Assembly (NCBI GenBank): GCA_949825065.1
Contig: OX463848.1
Coordinates: forward strand, 42,550,766-42,614,765
Direction of reading: 5' to 3'
DNA from: Odontocerum albicorne
Lineage: Eukaryota; Arthropoda; Insecta; Trichoptera; Odontoceridae
Length of the DNA: 64,000 nt
The translations under genes were made by a program, and so were the position numbers. Of this stretch, positions 22,030 to 32,580 are shown one piece after another; the stretch's first letter is position 1; the number at the start of each line of letters is the position of its first letter. The notes under the pieces are model-generated. The model did no database searches. It saw only the letters and a program-made list of their open reading frames with translations, and was not told the origin of the DNA.

Positions 22030-22661
22030 ATATTCATTAGCTTTCATTCCCTTAAAGTGTTGCAAAGATTCCTGTCTACTAAAATTAAAATTTTGCTCGT
22101 GCAATCTCTGCTCTTTCCGATTTCGGACTATGCGGACGTCTGTTATTTGGATATTATGAAGGAACAGCTGGACAAATTACAGCGTCTTTAAAATGTTTGC
22201 CTATGTTTGCTTAAAGTGTTGCAAAGATTCCTGCCTACTAAAATTAAAATTTTGCTCGTGCAATCTCTGCTCTTTCCGATTTTGGACTATGCGGACGTCT
22301 GTTATTTGGATATTATGAAGTAACAGCTGGACAAATTACAGCGTCTTCAAAATGTTTGCCTATGATTTATTTTGAACCTGAGAAAGTACGATCACCATCA
22401 CTTCACACCAGAAGACGCTGAATTGGTTTAACATCAGAAATAAACGCAAAATTTAAAAATATTCAGCGTCATTCCGATCATGGACTTGCGATACGCTTAA
22501 ACAAAGATTATTTATACTTCTTTTTTACGTCGTCATTTACTGTCCATGCAGTGAGACTGGAACGAGTTACAAACCAATTTTAGACTCGCTCCGTATTTGG
22601 CATGTTTTAAGAAGTGTTTGAAAAACTCTTAATTTGAAGTCAGTAATATAACGTTTTTCAT
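22030..22661 (+). pseudogene. LINE RT C-terminus (family S) with internal tandem duplication
   Basis: Encodes LLFPISDYADVCYLDIMKEQ and LDKLQRL, as in 12261-12828. A 159-bp segment is tandemly duplicated (22051-22209 and 22210-22368), and both copies carry stops. The 3' tail is split by a piggyBac-like insertion at TTAA and resumes at 23611. Confidence 0.8.
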
Positions 22662-22665
22662 TTAA

Positions 22666-23610
22666 CCACTGGGCGGGCGCATCTAATCTGTGAGATGAGG
22701 TACCTAGATTTTTTTGTGCCAATGGGCGAAGTTTACCGACAAAGAGGTGAGGCTTATAGTAACTTCCTGACTACCCCTCACATAAAGGTGTCTTTGTTAT
22801 TTCCCCAGTGCACCGCTGGTCTCAGTGACGGACGTTTTAATCTGCTGGATGAGTTGCGCCCGATTACGTAAATATTTTTGATTTCCGAAATTTCCATTTT
22901 GTTCTCAATATTTCTTTTTATATGTCATACCTGGAATAGTTCGTATATCTATGTTTTAGCCCCTAATTCAATGATATTGATCGTTATTAACTATATGAAT
23001 ACTAACATGCACGCATGGTGTGTGAAAATTGTTATAAGAATGTTTTCGAAAATGTTCAGCGTGAGCCTGATCAGGAATAACTTTCTAATCATATTTTGAT
23101 TACTCCGTTTTGTTTTTGTGAAGACGTTTTGTGATCACAAGTGAATTTGAATTTTACATTCTAAATTATACTTGAAAAAGTGCTAGCATAGTGTTCTCTA
23201 ATGTTAAGTTATTGCTTTTATTTTCGTCACGTGAACACATACCTTATGAAGATATGACAGTTAATTCCACATACTTTTTATTGTGCTAAATATTTTTTAC
23301 AAACCTATTGTGGGTATTAAATGATTAAAAAAAATTGTGATGTTACTGAATTACATTAGTTGTGTTGATAAGCTGCCAATACAATATTGAGAATGTTGTA
23401 AACTAGTTATTTTCTATTTTAAGAAAAACAATATGAGAAATTTTAAAATTTTGTTATTGAAAAGTGCAAAGAAATGTACAAATGTTATATAATCATGTTT
23501 GAATGAAAATTTCAGATTGATAAGCTTTCCCTTAAACGTAAGCAGAAATTTAATCTCACAGATGAGTTGCGCCCGATCGTGTTAGGATTTGTATTGCGCT
23601 TGACGGAGGG
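22666..23610. mobile_element. piggyBac-like non-autonomous element 1
   Basis: TTAA duplications at 22662-22665 and 23611-23614. Left end CCACTGGGCGGGCGCATC, right end (rc) CCCTCCGTCAAGCGCAAT. Inside each end lies a copy of GGGCGCAN(C)T..ATCTGTGAGAT. The flanks rejoin to give a continuous LINE S 3' tail (CAGTAATATAACGTTTTTCA then TTATTTTCTCTCCTCCATCC). No transposase ORF. Confidence 0.75.
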
Positions 23611-23665
23611 TTAAATAAATTATTTTCTCTCCTCCATCCCTTCCTTTTCCTATGTATATTGTCCA
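23611..23665 (+). pseudogene. LINE family S 3' tail (continuation)
   Basis: CTCCTCCATCCCTTCCTTTTC matches the 3' tails at 39070-39150 and, inverted, 12330. Confidence 0.6.
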
Positions 23666-24453
23666 TAAATTTTCTTAAGATGAATGATGATTTGAATATG
23701 TTTGCAATTATTTCTCTTCCTTTGTTTGTCCTAACTCTAGACTCGAGCTTACCATTATTTATTAATTCATTTATTTAATTAACGGCACAACAGTGTCTTT
23801 ATATACAAATGAACATGTGACAGGTTATACAAGTACTTAAAATTATTGACAAATAATACAAGACTTTATCTTAAACTAACATGAAGATACAAAAAGCAGT
23901 AGTTATAATAAATTACAGTCATTGTTTTAAAATTATTTGATAATCTTTAAGAATTTTGTGGGAATTTTATGGATAGATATTGAGATATAGAAAATACATG
24001 GCCTCATTAGTAGAACGAGATGCAAGTTGCTTTGCAGAATTAAAAACCTCATACATGTTGATGCAGGGTTACTCAACTCCAGAGGCAAAGTATTGTCCTT
24101 AATGTTTTGTTTATATTACGTTATTTATATTAATAAAGGAGAGCACAAAGTTAGTAACTATTTCTAAATATTGTTGTGATATTCTGGCGAATACTATATA
24201 TATACTTACTCGAATATTAAAAATATCTAAATTGTTGCAAAATTCGTTTCCAAGTCTTTGCATATGAATTACAGAGGAGTTGATTTTATAATTGACAGAC
24301 AACATAGAAGTTTTGGTGGATGGTACCAAAAGAGAAGACACAATTTAACTGTTTTTATGTTTCCTTGGTATCCGCTAAATATTTATGCAAACTGAATATC
24401 AAAACGAAAACAATTCACATGATGCAAGTGTTTACATAAATGCTCTCACTATC
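23666..24453. other. AT-rich spacer, nothing recognised
   Basis: No supported gene, array or element. Confidence 0.35.
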
Positions 24454-24458
24454 AGATT

Positions 24459-25694
24459 GTGGATCAGATTGTGGATCCTATCCACAAGCCAAATAAACCT
24501 ACCGAAAATCCAACTAGCTACAGGCCCATCAGCCTTCTTCCAGGTCTTGGCAAGATCCTTGAGAGAGTGGTTGCCTCAAGGCTAGTGTTCCATCACGAAT
24601 CCAATAATACATTCCCTCATGAGCAATTTGGATTTAGAACAAGACACAACACGGTCCAGCAACTTACCCGTGTCGTGGAAGACATGTCGATGGGCTTCAA
24701 TAGGAACAGAAGTACTGGCATGGTACTGCTGGACCTTGAGAAGGCTTTTGATACTGTCTGGCATGATGGCCTTCTTCACAAACTTCTCCTCACTGGCACT
24801 CCACTCTATCTCGTGAAACTACTTCAATCCTACCTTTCCAATAGAAGTTTCACAGTCACCACTCATCATTCTACGTCATCCGCCAGGCCCATCCCTATGG
24901 GTGTCCCCCAAGGCAGTATACTTGGACCATGTCTATTTAACATTTACACACACGACATTCCTACTCCCCCAAACTGTAAACTCGCACTCTTTGCTGACGA
25001 TGCGGCATGCTACGCATCGTCACTCAAGGTGGATCGAGCTGGTCGCCGTCTTCAGATTGCTCTTGAGATCCTTGAGAAATACTACCAGGACTGGAGGCTC
25101 AAAATCAATGACGCCAAAACTGAGGCCATCATGTTCTCCCGAAAAATCAAGGAAAGAGTGCCGTCGATGCCCTTATTCATCGGTGGTTGCCTGGTTGAGT
25201 GGCAGGACGTGGTTAAATACCTCGGCCTGCACCTTGACCGGCGACTGACGTGGAAAACCCATTTGAATACCATCAGACAGAAGGGTCACAAGGGCATAGG
25301 GGCTATCAGTTCGATATTTCATCGACGCAGCTTCCTTTCACCCAAAAATAAGCTCCTCCTCTATAAAACCCTTATTCGTCCTATCTTGACCTATGCTGCA
25401 CCCGTTTGGGGTAGTGTGAGCAACACGGATCACCTGAAACTCCAGAGAGTGCAGAACAAGGCATTCAAGATATCTTTTAACACCCATCCCAGAACAAATC
25501 TTACCCGACTTCACGCTGAACAGCGAGAAGAAACCCTACAACACCACATTCTCGCTTGGACCGTGAAGTTCTATAAAAGCCAACAAAATCACAGAAATCC
25601 CTTAGTCGCTGCCCTGGGGGCTTACGAGAGTAAATACGACCTACCCTTCCGTTATAAGCACAAGCTCCCGAAGCATTATCTGTTGCCTGACTAG
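24459..25694 (+). CDS. LINE reverse transcriptase (partial, open)
   Basis: About 410 residues with no stop; the 5' part of ORF2 (endonuclease, start of RT) is missing, so the first ATG is fortuitous and overlaps the target duplication. RT blocks in order: TSYRPISLLPGLGKILERVV, FGFRTRHNTVQQL, VLLDLEKAFDTVWHDGLL, PMGVPQGSILGPCLFNIY, the catalytic LALFADDAACYAS, then KYLGLHLDRRLTWKTH and the C-terminal ILTYAAPVWG. Ends in TAG at 25692. All catalytic aspartates are present, but without endonuclease it cannot move itself. Confidence 0.9.
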   Translation: MDQIVDPIHKPNKPTENPTSYRPISLLPGLGKILERVVASRLVFHHESNNTFPHEQFGFRTRHNTVQQLTRVVEDMSMGFNRNRSTGMVLLDLEKAFDTVWHDGLLHKLLLTGTPLYLVKLLQSYLSNRSFTVTTHHSTSSARPIPMGVPQGSILGPCLFNIYTHDIPTPPNCKLALFADDAACYASSLKVDRAGRRLQIALEILEKYYQDWRLKINDAKTEAIMFSRKIKERVPSMPLFIGGCLVEWQDVVKYLGLHLDRRLTWKTHLNTIRQKGHKGIGAISSIFHRRSFLSPKNKLLLYKTLIRPILTYAAPVWGSVSNTDHLKLQRVQNKAFKISFNTHPRTNLTRLHAEQREETLQHHILAWTVKFYKSQQNHRNPLVAALGAYESKYDLPFRYKHKLPKHYLLPD

Positions 25695-26030
25695 TCCACC
25701 TACAGTATTAGCTGGGACGACCAAGGTCTGAGTGAATGTGATGGAATACAAGTAGCCTGAACGAGTGGACTTGTTTTTGCTGAATAATTAGTGTAAGAAT
25801 TGTTATCTAGTTATAAGTAGTATGTAGGTGTTAATTATTTCTAAGATCTCATATATTAAGATTGAATAAATAAAATAAAATGATATGTAGGAAAATAAGA
25901 TTAAATAAGTTCATAAATTATAACATATAATTAAGATTAGTTAAGTAATAAATTTGTACATAGGTATAGCCTTGACAAATGTTTGTATAATAATTTACTA
26001 GTTTAATAAAAAAAAAAAAAAAAAAAAAAA
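24466..26030 (+). mobile_element. 5'-truncated Jockey-type LINE, young insertion (family J)
   Basis: Target duplication AGATTGTGGATC at 24454-24465 and 26031-26042 (the sequence also appears once more at 24466-24477). A continuous RT frame is followed by a 3' UTR and a pure A-run of about 23 (26008-26030). 5' truncation, A-tail and exact TSD are the signature of target-primed reverse transcription. Confidence 0.93.
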
Positions 26031-26042
26031 AGATTGTGGATC

Positions 26043-26312
26043 GCTCTTGGAATGGAGTATGCAAAGTATAATACAAGTACACATAATATAATTCACGACG
26101 TGTGTGAGATGGTAGAATTAAGAAATTACTTATTAAAATGAGAGTTTTGAAAATCTACTCGTACATGTCGTCAGGTGGCGCCCACCTGTTGATCTCAGCA
26201 TCACCAGGGAATCTAAACCGGAACACCAAAAAAATGGTTACTTTACATATATTCATTTTATTTCAACAGTCAAATAATAATTCTTTATGTTATTCAGCGA
26301 TATCTCTTTATG
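26043..26312. other. Spacer, nothing recognised
   Basis: AT-rich; contains one TACTCGTA at 26156-26163. Confidence 0.35.
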
Positions 26313-26378
26313 AGTGAGTTTGATGTCTATCGATGGCTTTATCCTATTTAGTTTCTGCTGGGCATACTCGGGTATAAC
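26313..26378 (+). pseudogene. LINE family C 3' fragment, part 1
   Basis: GGCTTTATCC and TTTCTGCTGGGCAT match 41570-41610 in the LINE at 40079-42125. It continues after the hAT-type insertion at 26992. Confidence 0.75.
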
Positions 26379-26991
26379 CAGTGCTTTTTTTTGCAGTGGA
26401 GCGGCGCTCCACCACCTTTTTTTTACGGTATTTTAATGTTTCGAAAACAATTAGACTGTACGCTTTCTTTCAATTGTTATTTTCTTGATTTTTGTTTTTT
26501 TCTTCTGTTTTGGTGGACATGCCCTTTTCGATATATTTTTTTAATTATGTACTTTTGCTTTATATGAATAAATTAAGGCTCGGGATAGAGAGAGAGAGGG
26601 TGGTATTAGTTTGCAAACTAGCTAAAGTTTGTCTTGCGTGTGAAACTGATAGGAGAGCCGTCGGTCTTTAGAGCGGTTTCGGGAATGTGGTCGGGGCCTC
26701 CCCTTCTCTCTTTCTCTCCACACTGTATGGAAATATTCAATTATTTGATGTTTTTACAATTTTATTTAATATTTATTCTTCAGTTGTAGATTTTAATTTA
26801 CCTGTTTAACTTTAAATTTGACATGTCTAAAATAATTAAAAAAAAACAAGTTGAATTTTGTTAAATACTTCGTGGTAGAGGAAAAACTGCCTTAATTATA
26901 ATTTAAATGGTATTTGAACACGATTTTCTTTAGTAATAAGCTTGAGAAAAAGTGAGCTCCGGCAACTTTTTCATTTTTTTAAAAAGCACTG
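26379..26991. mobile_element. hAT-type non-autonomous element
   Basis: Inverted ends CAGTGCTTTTT.. and ..AAAAAGCACTG, 8-bp duplication GGTATAAC (26371-26378 and 26992-26999), 613 bp. Removing it restores the LINE C sequence CTCGGGTATAAC. No transposase ORF. Confidence 0.9.
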
Positions 26992-27309
26992 GGTATAACT
27001 CTTTAAGCCTAAGAAGAGATCTGCGTATTCTGATATATGTTGTCAGACTCGTTCGAGGAGTTGTGTGCTGTCCAGCATTACTACAAAGATTAGCTTTACA
27101 TGTTCCTAACAATTACACTAGACTTCTCTTCTCAATAACATATAGTACGCAAGAACCGGTCTTCCAGCCGCTATGCCTTTTGGAAGGGCCTTAACTCTTT
27201 TGAACGGGACTGCTTCGGATATTGACATATTTCATATCACATTACCAAAAGCAAAAGAAATTTTCTTCTAAGATTGAGCGCGTTAGAAAGCACTCATCAA
27301 CGTACTTAA
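26992..27309 (+). pseudogene. LINE family C 3' fragment, part 2
   Basis: AGAAGAGATCTG, GTTCGAGGAGTTGTG, CCAGCATTACTACAAAGATT and the 3' UTR GGGACTGCTTCGGATATTGA match 41630-41930. Encodes part of the RT C-terminus (LALHVPNNYTRL). Confidence 0.8.
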
Positions 27310-27956
27310 CTCTTTCACGGCGGGGGACCACTTAACTGGCCCATACATAATACGTGCCGTCCTGGCGAGCGGCCATTTAAGTGGCCACTAACTTTGCGTG
27401 TCGATATCTCAGTCAAAATTAAATCTTCTTTAAAAATTTTAACCTGAATATAAGACAAAACGTGTTCTCTAGTGACATCTCTTTTAAAATCATCAAAACT
27501 TCAAGTACTTGATCCATAAGAAGGATTTAAACAGACCGATTCGAGGCCGTCGAAATTTAAAGCATTTTAAATATTAGCGCTACACGTTCGGGTGTGTTGA
27601 AGGTCATATTTCTAATGACGATTGCTCCCGATCAATATGACGTATTTTGCGTCGATATTTTTTTTGTAAGTACGCGTATTGCGTATTGAATTAATTGCCT
27701 TTTTCATTGTTTATGGATTATTGTTTTCTTCGATTATTGCTTCTTATATTGTCGCACTTTATTTATAGCTTTGATTTGGATAATATTACGTGTGTATAGT
27801 GTCAGCTAAAAAATGCATCGGCGCACAGTTCCACAGTAATCAGATTCGGGATAATGGTGAGTCATATTTTTATGTAGATACAAATAAATTTATTAAGGTA
27901 AAACACCGCCGCCTGTGGGACACACGAAAGATACTCGAGCCATCGCCGTAAAAAGG
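27310..27956. mobile_element. piggyBac-like non-autonomous element 2
   Basis: TTAA duplications at 27306-27309 and 27957-27960, ends CTCTTTCACGGCGGGG and (rc) CCTTTTTACGGCGATGG, 647 bp. Subterminal GGCCACTTAA-type palindromes near the left end are usual for this superfamily. Splits LINE C at TTAA. Confidence 0.85.
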
Positions 27957-28005
27957 TTAAGTGACTTTGAATATATGTATATGTATGTATGTAGAATTTT
28001 TTTCG
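27957..28005 (+). pseudogene. LINE family C 3' fragment, part 3
   Basis: TTAAGTGACTTTGAATATAT continues the LINE 3' UTR seen at 41930-41960. Confidence 0.6.
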
Positions 28006-28910
28006 GTAATCTCCAATTCTTGGAAGATAGACATTGGTGCGCTTTGCGGTCCATGGGAAACAAAGCATCCGCCTTCCAGCACTATCATAAGAGTACATCT
28101 CGAAGGCATCTATAATGTTCGTTCCTTTCTTATCATAGTTTCAAGATTACCATACTCGTAGTCCTAATATAATTCTCAAACCTTAGGTTAAATACCCATG
28201 AACGGTATTATGTTATGTAATATATATTTCGTTTTTTTTTCGCAACGGTATTTGTGCATTCCAAGATGAAAGGTGTGGATAAGGCGCCACGCCTCACTTC
28301 CATGCCTCACCACACTAATACATCACACCTAGCGTCACATATCACACCACAACAACTAATCTACAGGTTGTATATATCAGGAGTGGCCAACTTGTTTATT
28401 GTCGCGATCGTCGTTTTACGTAAAACAATGTCGCGATCTACCCCTATCGAATTCGTGGAATTGAACACGTTAAATAACACCCTGTCATTTCCAATCAATT
28501 TTCAACAGAGCTTCGTTTACGAATTCTTCGTCAGAAAATTACTTACTTACATTTTTTTTTCTAAAAAATAGCTGACATTAAAATCGCATTAAAAATATAA
28601 ATTTAGAAGACGCAAATAATGTATGTTGAGATTGGAAAGGATGATATTCTGTCCTCTCTGCCTACCCGACAGGGAAATAGCGTTATGGTATTTATTTCTT
28701 AGCCATATCTTGTACTTTTATTTAAAAAAATAATTCTATACTTTTCTAAATAAAACGTAAAATTTGACCACAATTCTGAAAAATACAGTTTACAATTTAA
28801 ACCCGTTTTGGAATACTTCAAAAAAAAATTGAAACGAGTCGAAATTTTCAAAGCTGTCAATAAAATTAATAAAGCTTATATATATTAAGATTATAACAAA
28901 ATGTTTACTA
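28006..28910. other. Spacer with minor transposon relics
   Basis: 28380-28396 (CAGGAGTGGCCAACTTG) resembles a hAT end, with no partner found. 28620-28690 (CCTCTCTGCCTACCCGACAG) matches the LINE V tail. Nothing else recognised. Confidence 0.4.
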
Positions 28911-28912
28911 TA

Positions 28913-29123
28913 GTTCGGAAATTCTAGGATGAGTCCTGTGACAGCTCACAAATTTGCCCCAATACAACCTTGTAACGATGTTCAGTAATTTTAATTATTT
29001 TATCAACTTTAATATAAGCCTCGATTCTAATAAAAAGCAAGTTATTTAGGTAAATGCATTACATAAGGTTGTATTGGGGCAAATTTCTGAGCTGTCACAG
29101 AACTCATCCTAGAATTTCTGAAC
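28913..29123. mobile_element. M211 MITE copy
   Basis: Ends GTTCGGAAATTCTAGGATGA and (rc) GTTCAGAAATTCTAGGATGA; TA at 28911-28912, right TA mutated to AA. Inverted relative to the copies at 4637 and 30144. Confidence 0.85.
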
Positions 29124-29230
29124 AAGAGTTTTCTGTGAGTTTACCATGAGTTTACCGTGAGTTTACCGTGAGTTTACTGTGATTGCACTTCTGGAACATA
29201 TTTTGTATTCTCAATGAATATTATCTATTT

Positions 29231-29891
29231 GAGGAGGTAACATTGAAAAAATAACATGTCCACCAAATCAGAATGTTGGGAAATCGCAAAAAAACTGTTT
29301 GCATTAAAAATTTATGACATAATAATTAGATGTAAGAATATCTGAAATCCTTAAAATCGCTTAAGGTGACTTGATTTGTTGTTTAAAATCAAATCATAAC
29401 AATTAAAATAGTTATTCTAGCTAACAGCTCTGGGACATGATGTTTTTTTGTTGGCATTCAAAAATATTATACGAAAAATAATAAAAAAGTAATTGGGTAG
29501 AGTAATTATTTTTTATTTTAATCAAATAAAATAAGTAGTGTTACACAATAAGAAGAAATATTTCTATAAAACTATAAATATATGTAGGTAGAAAAAGCTG
29601 TATAATGCTAGACATTACACTGCACGTAAGATTTAAAACTGACAGTTGCTGGTGAACTGGTATGAAGTTATACACAATCGGAAAGCTATGATTGATCAAT
29701 TCGGACATGATCTTCTTTGATTGGTTTGAAGCCTGGACAAGATTATTTTTGAAAAAATACTGGAGTTTATTATGATTTTAAAATGATTTATGTGCTTTTA
29801 TCATTAAACTGAAAATGTTAAACGGCTCCGTACCATCGATAAGAAAAAAATCTGCTTTATCAACATGATATTTTTTTAACGTTACCTCCTC
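29231..29891. mobile_element. Element G copy 1: 661 bp, GAGGAGGTAAC ends, 4-bp TSD
   Basis: Ends GAGGAGGTAACATTGAAAAA and (rc) GAGGAGGTAACGTTAAAAAA; duplication ATTT at 29227-29230 and 29892-29895. A motif of the GGACATGAT-(C/G)-T-rich type occurs near both ends and inside (about 29251, 29431, 29703, 29734, 29864). A 4-bp duplication with GAG termini would fit Sola-type elements, but there is no transposase to confirm it. Confidence 0.8.
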
Positions 29892-30143
29892 ATTTATCGA
29901 TTCTCACCGCCTGGTAACAGATTCATTTGCGTGACAAGTTGACTTCACATTATTATATATGATATTATTTACAGTTAAGGAATTAACATTTTGGTAGTTT
30001 AAGGACGCTTTGATTTGTTTAGTCAAACACTTTATTCCACTTTATATAACGGTATAAGCAACGGAGAGATTCTTGGAAGCCTCGCCGAGATTTTTTCATC
30101 CTTCCCTCCACCCCAGTCCTCGACCCGAATGTTTACCGTTATA

Positions 30144-30354
30144 GTTCGGAAATTCCAGGATGAGTCCTGTGACACCTCAAAAATTTGCCCGAATACAACT
30201 TTATGTAATGTATTTACCTAAATAACTTGCTATTTATTAGAATTGAGGCTTATATTAAAGTTGATAAAAGAATTAAAATTACTGAACATCGTTACAAGGT
30301 TGTATTGTGGCAAATTTGTGAGCTGTCACAGGACTCATCCTACATTTTCTGAAC
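30144..30354. mobile_element. M211 MITE copy
   Basis: Ends GTTCGGAAATTCCAGGATGA and (rc) GTTCAGAAAATGTAGGATGA; TA duplications at 30142-30143 and 30355-30356. The right end is intermediate between M211 and M568. Confidence 0.85.
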
Positions 30355-30377
30355 TATAGAAGCGTGTATCTCGGTAC

Positions 30378-30540
30378 CAGTTCGAACAGAATTCAGTCTT
30401 GTTTGTGCTCCCCTGAAGATGAAGTGAAAGCCTTGAAACCGGTAGGGTTATACCGTAACAAAAAGTGGAATAACAGTGTTTGATAAAACAAATTACAATA
30501 TCTTTAAACCTCCATAATGTTAAAGTTTTAACTTTAAATA
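30378..30540 (+). repeat. Interspersed repeat P copy
   Basis: CCCTGAAGATGAAGTGAAAGC, GAAACCGGTAGGGTTATACC, then GTGGAATAACAGTGTTTGAT; same family as 2150-2300. Confidence 0.6.
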
Positions 30541-30799
30541 ATATACTTTGTTTACTAGTGTATTTATACCTTGTTTATTAATGTGTTTGTATGTTGTTTA
30601 GTAATCTATTTACACATCGTTTGTTGGTGTGCTACCTTGTTAATTAATGTTTATACATTGTTCATTTATATCTTGTTTTTTACTGTGTTCACAACTCGTT
30701 TATTAGCGTATTATACATTATTTATGGTGTAGGATTCAATGTTTATTATTGTGTTTATGCTTTTCTTATTGGTGTATGTGAACTTTGTTTTCTAATGTA
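30541..30799. other. T-rich simple sequence
   Basis: Loosely repeated TTGTTTATTAATGTGTTTAT phrases, also at 31720-31800 on the other side of the foldback element, so the element inserted into this degenerate repeat. Confidence 0.55.
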
Positions 30800-31702
30800 T
30801 TAGGTGTTAACATAAGTTGTGTCCGTTTTTTTTCCAATTTAAAAATGAGCACCAAAAATAAAATAAAATGGTAAAGGTTATACGTCATTCGAAAGAAAAT
30901 TTTCTGATCTGCAAGATAATGTGTTTGCTTTTACGTTACATATATTATTTTATTTGATTACAAGCCTTCAAAATGGAATGTCAAGTAGACGAAAGTGAGC
31001 ATTTTTGACACCTCCTTCTGTTCGCATTCAATCGAGGGAATAAAACTGCCAAAGCTGCTCGGGATATTTGCGGAGTGTACGGTGAAGAAGCTTTGAATGA
31101 AAGTACAGCTCGTCGATGGTTTTTGCATTTCAAAGACTGTAATTTTTGACCTGAAAGACATGGAGCGTTCCGGACGACCAGTGGACTTCGATGAGGACCG
31201 CTTAAACCATATTATTCATGAAGATCCCCTTCAAATATTTTTAATCACCATTTTTAAACCATTTTTCATCACCAGTAATGATACGGTAAAGGAACCTTTG
31301 CTTGTGGTCATGCGTAGCTCGATGACGCGCGAGCAAACCAGCAGAAATTGTCGAACGTTGATTTTTGTTGTTTTCACTCAAAACATGTGGAGCCCAAGCG
31401 CCGAACTTCTGAACTTTTCCCATTGATTTAAGATGGCGATATACAGTCATGTGACTACAATTCATCTGTTCAGACAATTCTACGGTGGTTTGAATGGGCT
31501 CTTCACGAATAATACGGTTTAAGCGGTCCACTGGTCGTCCGGATCGCTCCATATCTTTCAGGTTGAAATTACCGTCTTTAAAGCTTGTAATAAAATAAAA
31601 TAATATATGTAACGTAAAAGCAAACACAATACTTTTGTTTTACTTTTGGTGCTCATTTTTAAATTGAAAAAAAAAACGGACACAACTTATGTTAACATCC
31701 AA
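30800..31702. mobile_element. Foldback mariner derivative, copy F1
   Basis: Both ends are the same mariner end (TTAGGTGTTAACATAAGTTG / rc TTGGATGTTAACATAAGTTG) with TA duplications at 30798-30799 and 31703-31704. The left half encodes the transposase N-terminus forward (KMECQVDESEHF, stops follow). Near 31240 the sequence flips and the right half encodes the catalytic start (ITGDEKW..NGD) back to the N-terminus on the minus strand. No functional transposase. Confidence 0.9.
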
Positions 31703-31704
31703 TA

Positions 31705-32274
31705 CTTATGACATAACTTGTTTTTTATGAGTTTATACGTTGTTTATTGGTGTACTATTACTTTGTTTATTAATGTGTATGTATTGTTTATAAGCATATG
31801 TGTTTATATATTGTTAGTGTTCATACACATTATACTCAATCACGTGATACAAAATAGAAGATAATTTGAGATGATACTAAACGAATTAATAAAATAATTG
31901 ATCAGGTTCTCCTATGAAGTGATGCCAACAAAGAAGCTAAATATAATCCGTTTGATAAAGTCATCCCATGTGCGAGTGGGGATGGCCTCAATTAGTACGA
32001 GTATTAGAGAAAAGGAGACCAAAATATCCGCAATTGTCAGTTACGTAATTGTCTAATACTTTGAACACAGGTTCATTGACCAAAGGGGAATTGCTATATT
32101 CCTTTTGAGTTGTTAAATGAATAGAAGATAAACGAAAACGACTTTAGAGTTACTTGGGTGATGTCTTAAGTAAGAAGGAGAATAGCATTCACGTATGGTT
32201 TGAACATGTCGAACGAATGTCTAAAGAAAATCGAACAATATAAATATACAGTGGAAATGTGAGTTAAAGGTCAT
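31705..32274. other. Spacer, nothing recognised
   Basis: Continuation of T-rich simple sequence to about 31830, then unassigned. Confidence 0.4.
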
Positions 32275-32580
32275 GAAAACAAACTTTAATGTATGGGAAT
32301 GAAACGTGGACGTAGAAAACTTAAAAGAGCTGCATTATAGCAGTGGACATGTGTGCACTGAGAAAAAATTGCGGTATGTCGATGTATGACAGAATAAGAA
32401 ATGTAATTACTAGGAATGAGTTAAAACTTGATGTATTAAGTAAGGTGAAAAGAACATATTGTGGTAGTATGGACATATTGAACGAATGGGTGACTTACAA
32501 TTTATAACGCAACCATTTTGGGTGACGTGGTGGAGAAATACAAAGGAAATTATAGTTGGATCAAGTGATATTTGAAAAGT
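32275..32580 (+). pseudogene. LINE remnant (family V)
   Basis: AATGTATGGGAATGAAACGT, TGTATGACAGAATAAGAAAT and GGATCAAGTGATATTTGAAA match 46120-46350. The last segment seeds the 82-bp array that follows. Confidence 0.6.
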
